A stretch of DNA of 64,000 nucleotides from Burkholderiales bacterium (GTDB lineage Bacteria > Pseudomonadota > Gammaproteobacteria > Burkholderiales > Casimicrobiaceae), in assembly GCA_020851235.1 (NCBI GenBank), contig JADZDD010000025.1, positions 248,001 to 312,000 of the forward strand. Reading direction: 5' to 3'. This document shows, piece after piece, positions 58,767 through 64,000 of this stretch (within the stretch, counting starts at the first letter, position 1; the number at the start of each line of letters is the position of its first letter). The position numbers and the translations under genes were made by a program. The notes beneath the pieces were generated by a model, which saw only the letters and a program-made list of their open reading frames with translations, searched no databases and was not told the DNA's origin.

Positions 58767-59576
58767 TTGCGTCTCACCCTGTTCGCCAAGGCCAATCACG
58801 ACGTGCACGATTCGCTGCACTCGCTTCGCGTGAATGGGGTGCTGGGCTTCAACGGCATCAATGAGATCGTTCGCGTGCGCCATCCGGGGTGGACCGTGCG
58901 GGTCCGGCACGAGACCTGCGCACGCTTCGACCAGCTCGCCGCGGCCGACGGGCGCATTCCGGCGAGCGTGGCGCAGCGCGGCCTCGCGCTCGGCAATTAC
59001 CCTCTTGCGTCGCAGTTTGGCGGCGCGCTGTACACGACGCCGGCCGATGCGGTCGTCCTCTCGCTGCAGCCCGACTTGTACTTCAGGCTCGCCCGCCATC
59101 GTCACGACGGCTTCGTCTTCCATCCCGAAGGCCGGCATGGCTGGTCGGCGGCCGACCAGGCGTGGCTGCGCGACGACTTCGACGTGTCTCCCGCGCCCGA
59201 TGCGGCGACGTCGATGCATCATCTCGAGACCATCGTGACGCGGCTGCGCGCGCAAAGCGACGCCCCCGTGCTCGTCTACAACCTTTCGTCGGTGGTGCCG
59301 GGCGATACCGTGCACTGCTACGCCGGATTGGGCGAGACGCTGTCGCTTCGCATCCGCCGCTTCAACCTCGCATTGTGCGAGCTCTCGCAGCGCATCGGCA
59401 TCTCGGTGATCGACGTCGATGCCATCGTGGCGCGGGCCGGCGTGGCGGTGGCCAAGCTCGACACGCGGCACCTGCACGCGGAAGGCGCGCGACGCGTCGC
59501 CGCCGAAGTCGTCCGCGTCCTGGAGGATCTCGGCTGCTTCGAGGATCGCGCCACGGCGCGGCGACCGGAGGCATGA
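58767..59576 (+). CDS. SGNH/GDSL hydrolase-like protein (paralogue 1)
   Basis: A 269-residue protein without a signal peptide. The C-terminal half looks like an SGNH/GDSL hydrolase: APVLVYNLSSVV, HCYA, RIRRFNLALCELSQRIGISV, IDVDAIVARAG and a DxxH block, DTRHLHAEGARRVA. The N-terminal candidate for the catalytic Ser is in HDVHDSLHSL. It is related to the genes at 60646 and 63520. TTG at 58767 is chosen because GGAG lies nine bases upstream; GTG 58752 is an alternative. The stop overlaps the glycosyltransferase start. The substrate is unknown; esterase or O-acyl transfer activity is possible. Confidence 0.7.
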   Translation: MRLTLFAKANHDVHDSLHSLRVNGVLGFNGINEIVRVRHPGWTVRVRHETCARFDQLAAADGRIPASVAQRGLALGNYPLASQFGGALYTTPADAVVLSLQPDLYFRLARHRHDGFVFHPEGRHGWSAADQAWLRDDFDVSPAPDAATSMHHLETIVTRLRAQSDAPVLVYNLSSVVPGDTVHCYAGLGETLSLRIRRFNLALCELSQRIGISVIDVDAIVARAGVAVAKLDTRHLHAEGARRVAAEVVRVLEDLGCFEDRATARRPEA

Positions 59577-60646
59577 TGCGGGCGAGTGTCGTCATCCGCT
59601 CGAAGGACGAGGCCGATCGGCTGCGGCTCACCCTTGCGTCGCTCGCGCGACAGACGGTGCGGCCCGAGGTGGTCGTCGTCGACGACGGCTCGTCCGATGC
59701 AACGGGCGCGGTCATCGCCGCGGCGGCGCGCGAGATGCCGGTCGTGGCGCTGCGCCATCCCGTGGCGCGGGGCCGGGCCGCGGCGTCCAACGCCGGAGCG
59801 CGCGTGGCCAGCGGTGACCTCCTCATCTTTCTGGACGGGGACACGCTCGCCTCTCCCGACATGGTCGAGCGCCACGTGGCGGCGCACGCGGCGCAGCCCA
59901 CGGCAAGGCTTTTCGGACGCGGCGGCCGTTTCCACTTTCGCGGCACCCGCTTCCTGCTCGATCCGGAAACGTGCACGCCGCGGCCGGGCGAGGAGGCGAA
60001 TGTGGCGCGCTGGTCCGCGGCGGAGCGCGCGCGCAACGGGGTGACCCAGGCGCAGATTCGCGAGGACTTCACCGCGCTCGCCGCGCGTGCGAGTCTCGGG
60101 ATCTACCCCGGCGCGGGCCCGCAGATGCTGGAGCGCATCGAGCTCGACGCGCTGCGCCATCACCCCGAGTGCGAAGTCCTGTGGGCCGCCGCATGCGGGG
60201 CCAACTTCTCGGTGCGCCGCGATGCCTTCGTCGCCGCCGGAGGCCTGCACGACGACATCGACAACAACGAGCATCGCGCCTTCGCGCTGCGCATGGTGAG
60301 GCACGGCGCGCGCATGGTTGCCGTCGAGGATGCGCGGGCGTTTCACATGACGCACCGCCGTGGCTGGCGCGACCCGCTGCAGAACACGACCTGGGAGCGG
60401 GTGTTCTACGCGAAGTATCCCGAACCCGCGGTGAAGCTGCTGTCGGTGTTCTGGTCTTGCCTCGATGCGAACGTCGACATCCCCGCGGCCGCGCGCATCG
60501 AATCGCTGCCGGCGCTCGCCGCGGCAGCGCGCGGCGAGCGCGACGTCGACTACGACGCGATCCGGCGCGGGCTCGGGCTGCCGGATCTCGGTGTGGATCC
60601 GGGCAGCGCCCACGGCGCGGCGTCGTCGCAGGCGGCGAGGCGCTGA
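59573..60646 (+). CDS. family 2 glycosyltransferase
   Basis: A 357-residue GT-A glycosyltransferase starting in an ATGA overlap. It has the N-terminal nucleotide-sugar fold VVIRSKDEADRLRLTLASLA, VVVVDDGSSDAT, GRAAASNAGARVASGDLLIF and the DxD in FLDGDTLASPD. The acceptor-side motif is CGANFSVRRDAFVAAGGLHD with DNNEHRAFALRMVRHGA. No transmembrane segments are evident. The donor and acceptor sugars are unknown. It is embedded between two SGNH-like genes and ahead of E1 genes, an unusual context. Confidence 0.88.
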   Translation: MMRASVVIRSKDEADRLRLTLASLARQTVRPEVVVVDDGSSDATGAVIAAAAREMPVVALRHPVARGRAAASNAGARVASGDLLIFLDGDTLASPDMVERHVAAHAAQPTARLFGRGGRFHFRGTRFLLDPETCTPRPGEEANVARWSAAERARNGVTQAQIREDFTALAARASLGIYPGAGPQMLERIELDALRHHPECEVLWAAACGANFSVRRDAFVAAGGLHDDIDNNEHRAFALRMVRHGARMVAVEDARAFHMTHRRGWRDPLQNTTWERVFYAKYPEPAVKLLSVFWSCLDANVDIPAAARIESLPALAAAARGERDVDYDAIRRGLGLPDLGVDPGSAHGAASSQAARR

Positions 60647-61275
60647 TGGCGCGAAGTCTCGTCATCGCCGCCGCGGTGGACGCCTGCGAGCGACCCGTCG
60701 TCGAGCGTGCGGCCGTACTCCTCGCCGACGTGCTGCGTGCCTGCGGTGACGCCGAGGTCGAGGTGACGGCACGCTTCGTCGGCGACATCGCGGCGCTCGT
60801 GCGCGAACCGGCACCGGACTGCGCGGTGGCGTCGCTCCTCCCCGAGCTTGCCGGGGACGAGCCGGTGGCCGCGGTCGACGAGCGCTGGCGTGAGGCGCTC
60901 GCCGCATGGCCCGCAACGATGGCGCCGGTGCTCGTCTGCACGATCTTCCGGCACGTCGATCCGACGCTTCCAGGTCCGCAACGCGAGGCAGTGCGCGAGC
61001 GCATCCGTCGCCTCACGCTCGCCGCGATCGGGATCTCGCACGATACCGGCGCGCACGTCGTCGACTTCGATCGCACGCTCGCGCACGTGGGCGCGCGCAC
61101 GCTGGCGAGCGACCATCGTTTCGGCAGCGCCGTCGCCATCGACGTCGCCGCCCGCACGCTCGTGCGCAGCCTGCTCGCGGTGGCGGGCGAGGCGAGCATC
61201 GCCGCCGACGTCGCGAGCCGCGCCGAGGCGCGCATCGGACAGCCGTGGGACGCGCTGGCCGGGCGCGAACCATGA
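60646..61275 (+). CDS. SGNH-like protein, degenerate (paralogue 2)
   Basis: A 209-residue protein starting in a TGATG overlap with the glycosyltransferase gene. It aligns by eye with the other two SGNH-like proteins: APVLVCTIFRHV, RIRRLTLAAIGISHDTGAHV, VDFDRTLAHVGARTLASDH. The block V Asp of DxxH is not conserved (ASDHRF in place of DTRH), so it may be catalytically altered or a non-catalytic partner. No signal peptide is present. It may act with the glycosyltransferase or the E1 proteins; the function is unknown. Confidence 0.6.
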   Translation: MARSLVIAAAVDACERPVVERAAVLLADVLRACGDAEVEVTARFVGDIAALVREPAPDCAVASLLPELAGDEPVAAVDERWREALAAWPATMAPVLVCTIFRHVDPTLPGPQREAVRERIRRLTLAAIGISHDTGAHVVDFDRTLAHVGARTLASDHRFGSAVAIDVAARTLVRSLLAVAGEASIAADVASRAEARIGQPWDALAGREP

Positions 61276-62198
61276 CCGCAGCCGCCGAACTCCTGCGCAC
61301 GATGCAGCGCATCCGCGCCTTCGAGGAGGCGCTCGCGCAGCGCGCGGATCGCGGCTTTCAGCTCTTCTCGCTGGGACAGGAGGCCGTGGCGGTGGGCGTG
61401 TGTGCGGCACTCGGGCCCGACGATCAGCTCCTCACCAGCGGCCGCTCGATCGCGGCGGCGCTCGCCCGCGGCGTCGATCCGGTCGCGGTCATGGCCGAGC
61501 TCCTGGGCAAGCAGACGGGCACCAATCGGGGACGGGGCGGGCGCGGGCATCTCGCCCAGCCGTCGCGGGGCTTCTTCGGCGCGCACGCGGTCGTGGCCGG
61601 CAACCTCACGATCGCCGCCGGCGTCGCGCTGGCGCTGTCCATGCGTGGGCGCGGCATCGCGGCGTGCATGTTCGGCGACGGCGCCTGCGGCGCGGGTGCA
61701 TTGCACGAGACGATGAACGTCGCCGCCGTGTGGCGCCTGCCGCTCCTGCTCGTCTGCGACAACAACGGCTACTCGATCAGCACGCCACAGGCGGCCGCGC
61801 TCGCGCCGCAGCCGCTTGCCGCGCTCGCCGAACCGTTTCGCATGCCCGCACGAAGCGTCGACGGCATGGACGTCGAAGCCGTGCGCGATGCCGCGGTGGC
61901 GCTCGTCGCGCACGTCCGCGGCGGCGGGGGGCCCGCGTTCCTCGAGTGCCGGTCGGCACGTTACGCCACACACTCGACGTCGACCCGCGAGACACGCCCG
62001 GACAGCGAACGGGCCGCGGACCGGGCACGCGATCCGATCCGCGCCCAGCAGCAACGGTGCGAGGCGCGCGGTGAGGCCGACGCGGCACGGTGCGCCGCGT
62101 GGGACGCGGAGGCTCGCGCCGCGGCTGCCGCCGCGTTGCGCGCCGCCGACGCGGCGCCGTATCCTCTGGCGGCGTCGGTGCTCGAGGACGTCCGGTGA
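61272..62198 (+). CDS. 2-oxoacid dehydrogenase E1 component, alpha subunit
   Basis: A 308-residue thiamine-diphosphate-dependent E1 alpha subunit (PDH/BCKDH/acetoin dehydrogenase type), overlapping the previous gene by four bases. ThDP motif: FGDGACGAGALHETMNVAAV then CDNNGYSIS. Other family marks are SLGQEAVAVGVCAAL and GRGHLAQPSRGFFGAHAVVAG. The usual GHS near the C-terminus reads THS (ARYATHSTST), and the last 60 residues are Ala/Arg-rich, so regulation or partner contacts may differ. It pairs with the next gene; the 2-oxoacid substrate is unknown. Confidence 0.88.
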   Translation: MTAAAELLRTMQRIRAFEEALAQRADRGFQLFSLGQEAVAVGVCAALGPDDQLLTSGRSIAAALARGVDPVAVMAELLGKQTGTNRGRGGRGHLAQPSRGFFGAHAVVAGNLTIAAGVALALSMRGRGIAACMFGDGACGAGALHETMNVAAVWRLPLLLVCDNNGYSISTPQAAALAPQPLAALAEPFRMPARSVDGMDVEAVRDAAVALVAHVRGGGGPAFLECRSARYATHSTSTRETRPDSERAADRARDPIRAQQQRCEARGEADAARCAAWDAEARAAAAAALRAADAAPYPLAASVLEDVR

Positions 62199-63181
62199 GC
62201 GCGGCTGCGCCGGCGCCGCGGGTGTTCTTTCGGGAGGCGATTGGCCGGGCGCTCGCCGAGGCGATGGGGAGCGATCCGACGCTCGTGCTCTTCGGCCAGG
62301 ACATCGGCCGCTTCGGTGGTGCGTATCGCGAGTTCACCGGCCTCTTCGAGCGCTTCGGCGCGCAGCGGGTGCGCGACACGCCGGTCGCCGAGGCGGCGAT
62401 GATCGGCATCGGCGTCGGTGCGGCAGCCGCGGGCCTGCGCGCGCTCGTGAGCATCACCTACATGGACTTCCTGATGCTCGGGCTCGATCCGCTCGTCAAC
62501 TACGCGGCGAAGGCCTGCTACAAGACCGGTGGCCAGGTCCGCGTGCCGCTCGTCGTCAAGGCGACCGCCGGTGCGCGCGGGCAGGGCGTTGCGCACTCGC
62601 AGTGCATCGAAGCGTGGCTCATGAGCGTTCCCGGGCTCACCGTGGTGGCGCCGGCCACGGTCGCGGACGCCTACGGGCTCCTCAAGTCGGCATTGCGCCA
62701 CGACGGCCCCGTCGTCTTCGTCGATCACAAGCGCCTGTATCCGACCGCAGGGGAGTTGCCGACCGACGCCGCGGAGGTGCCGTTCGGTCAGGCACGTGTC
62801 TGTCGTCGCGGCGACGCCGTGACGCTCGTCGCCCACGCGTACATGGTGCGCGTGGCCCTTGCCGCCGCCGACGAGCTCGCGCGCGAGGGCATCGCCTGCG
62901 ACGTGGTCGACCTGCGCAGTCTCGCGCCGCTCGACGTGGCCACACTCGCGGCGTCGGTGGCGCGTACCGGCGCCCTCGTCACGGTCGAGGAAGGGCAGGC
63001 GACGTGCGGTGTGGGCGCGGAAGTCGCGGCGCGGGTGCGTGAGGCGCGCGGCGGCGAGCCGTTTCGCGTCGCGCGCGTCGCCGCCTTGCCGGCGCCGGTC
63101 TCGTCGAATCCGATCCTCGAGGCTGCGTGCCTGCCGGATGCCGCGCGCGTCACCACGGCGGTGCGCACGCTGCTATCCTGA
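62195..63181 (+). CDS. 2-oxoacid dehydrogenase E1 component, beta subunit
   Basis: A 328-residue E1 beta subunit starting at GTG in a four-base overlap with the alpha gene. Transketolase-like motifs: VLFGQDIGRFGGAYREFTGL, DTPVAEAAMIGIGVGAAAAG, GQGVAHSQCIEAWLMSVPGL, ALRHDGPVVFVDHKRLYPTA. The C-terminal domain has VTVEEGQATCGVGAEVAARV. With the alpha subunit it would decarboxylate a 2-oxoacid and reductively acylate a lipoyl group. The lipoyl protein encoded next is the likely acceptor. Confidence 0.92.
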   Translation: MSAAAPAPRVFFREAIGRALAEAMGSDPTLVLFGQDIGRFGGAYREFTGLFERFGAQRVRDTPVAEAAMIGIGVGAAAAGLRALVSITYMDFLMLGLDPLVNYAAKACYKTGGQVRVPLVVKATAGARGQGVAHSQCIEAWLMSVPGLTVVAPATVADAYGLLKSALRHDGPVVFVDHKRLYPTAGELPTDAAEVPFGQARVCRRGDAVTLVAHAYMVRVALAAADELAREGIACDVVDLRSLAPLDVATLAASVARTGALVTVEEGQATCGVGAEVAARVREARGGEPFRVARVAALPAPVSSNPILEAACLPDAARVTTAVRTLLS

Positions 63182-63209
63182 CCGTCCACCTTCCTTCCCC
63201 CTGCTGCCG

Positions 63210-63515
63210 ATGCTCTACCAGCTCGCCGTACCGACCCCGATCGAGGATGTCGAGGAACTCCGCGTCCTCGAGTGGCACGTGGCGCCGGGCCACGCCTTCG
63301 CCCCGGGCGACCTCGTGGTCGAACTGGAGACGCACAAGGCGGTGGTCGAGGTGCGGGCGGCGCGTGCCGGCATCGTGCGCAGCATCCTCGCACCGGTCGG
63401 CGATTGGCAGCGACTGGGTCGGCCGCTCGCCGTCGTGAGCGACACCGTGGACGAGCCGCTGCCGGATGCGGCCGACACCCTCGCGGTCATGCACGTCGAC
63501 TTCGAGGTGACGTAG
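63210..63515 (+). CDS. stand-alone lipoyl-domain carrier protein
   Basis: A 101-residue protein that is one lipoyl/biotinyl-attachment domain and nothing more. Core: VLEWHVAPGHAFAPGDLVVE then LETHKAVVEVRAARAGIV, with the modifiable Lys 43 where the canonical DKA reads HKA. Typical E2 proteins continue with a subunit-binding domain and a catalytic domain; both are absent. It is 28 bases downstream of E1 beta. It may carry the acyl group made by E1 to an unlinked or non-canonical acyltransferase. Biotin attachment is less likely because no AMKM motif is present. Confidence 0.85.
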   Translation: MLYQLAVPTPIEDVEELRVLEWHVAPGHAFAPGDLVVELETHKAVVEVRAARAGIVRSILAPVGDWQRLGRPLAVVSDTVDEPLPDAADTLAVMHVDFEVT

Positions 63516-63519
63516 GACC

Positions 63520-64000
63520 TCATCGCGTGCCGGCGCGGTGCTCGCGCTGGCGCGGCACGAATCCCGGGACGTCGCCTTCGTGCAGGATGCGCACGATCTC
63601 GTCACGCGTGGCCTGCTGCAGCACGCCGCTCGAGTGGACGCGATCGGGAATGTGCTGTCGGGCGCCGAATTCCGCAGCCAACGCATCGCCATCGACGATG
63701 CGAATGCCGTGCGAGCGCGAAAGATCGTGCAGCATTGCGTTGGTTTCGCGCGCCCGCACGGTGCCGAGCGTCTTGCCGAGCGGACGCGGGAACGGCGCGT
63801 AGCACTGCACCTGCTCGGTCCCCAGCGTCGATACCGCGTTGAGCACGAGAACCTGCGTCGTGCCGCGTGCGCGCACGGCGTCGACCAGCATCCCGAGATC
63901 GCGCGCGACGTCGGTGAGCGAGCGGCGGACCTGCTCGAAATTGGCGCGCAGCCACGCATGGAACGCGGGACCCGTCTCGCCCAGGCGGTAGCCGTGAATC
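63520..64000 (-). CDS. SGNH/GDSL-like protein (paralogue 3), 3' part
   Basis: The frame is open to the right edge of the window, so only the last 160 codons are seen. It shares the C-terminal SGNH-like pattern of the genes at 58767 and 60646: TQVLVLNAVSTLG, QCYA, a helix with LHDLSRSHGIR, VDGDALAAEFGA and a DxxH block, DRVHSSGVLQQ. The DxxH Asp and His are intact, so this copy may be active. It converges on the lipoyl gene with four bases between the stops. The full domain layout and start lie outside. Confidence 0.65.
   Translation of the reverse strand, partial: IHGYRLGETGPAFHAWLRANFEQVRRSLTDVARDLGMLVDAVRARGTTQVLVLNAVSTLGTEQVQCYAPFPRPLGKTLGTVRARETNAMLHDLSRSHGIRIVDGDALAAEFGARQHIPDRVHSSGVLQQATRDEIVRILHEGDVPGFVPRQREHRAGTR

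Overview
The window is about 64 kb of very GC-rich bacterial chromosome with almost no non-coding space; no gene-free stretch exceeds about 290 bases. Gene content points to a betaproteobacterium near the Burkholderiales. The evidence is three Bug/TctC-type solute receptors, a class I PHA synthase, an rpsU-yqeY-dnaG-rpoD block, and the rsmI / lpoA-yraN-gmhA-BON neighbourhood. No sequence search was possible, so the family is unresolved. No CRISPR array, prophage, insertion sequence or rRNA operon was seen.

Layout. 1-3.7 kb is the end of a surface-polysaccharide locus: a TPR/sugar-binding-like tail, a FecR-like secreted protein, an O-antigen ligase and a CpsB/CapC-type phosphatase. 3.7-7.9 kb holds LPS-heptose genes (gmhA, rfaE2) with a BON lipoprotein, yraN and lpoA, divergent from rsmI. 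7.9-16 kb is a mixed housekeeping and stress block: hydrolase, osmC, dedA, VIT-type transporter, K+ channel, tRNA-Met, a Pat-like acyltransferase and a universal stress protein. 16-21.6 kb is the macromolecular synthesis cluster. 21.9-28.7 kb carries tsaD, plsY, folB, a phosphodiesterase, a Bug receptor, ybaK, xerD and ogt.

28.7-46 kb is catabolic: a fused 5-oxoprolinase/hydantoinase, glutathione peroxidase, two tandem oligopeptide-type binding proteins, a LysR/Bug/sulfatase module, and a RidA-astC-astA-astB operon for arginine succinylation. 46-50.5 kb encodes an RND efflux adaptor and pump. 50.7-55.9 kb is a complete ugpBAEC-ugpQ operon for glycerol-3-phosphate and glycerophosphodiesters. 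56-58.6 kb has phaC and a ZIP metal transporter.

58.7-64 kb is the least familiar part. Five overlapping, translationally coupled genes (SGNH-like protein, GT2 glycosyltransferase, second SGNH-like protein, 2-oxoacid dehydrogenase E1 alpha, E1 beta) are followed by a free-standing 101-residue lipoyl-domain protein. A third SGNH-like gene converges from the window edge. No E2 acyltransferase or E3 is present. This is the best candidate here for an undescribed system, possibly one that makes an acyl group on a lipoyl carrier and uses it in glycan or envelope modification. That function is inference.
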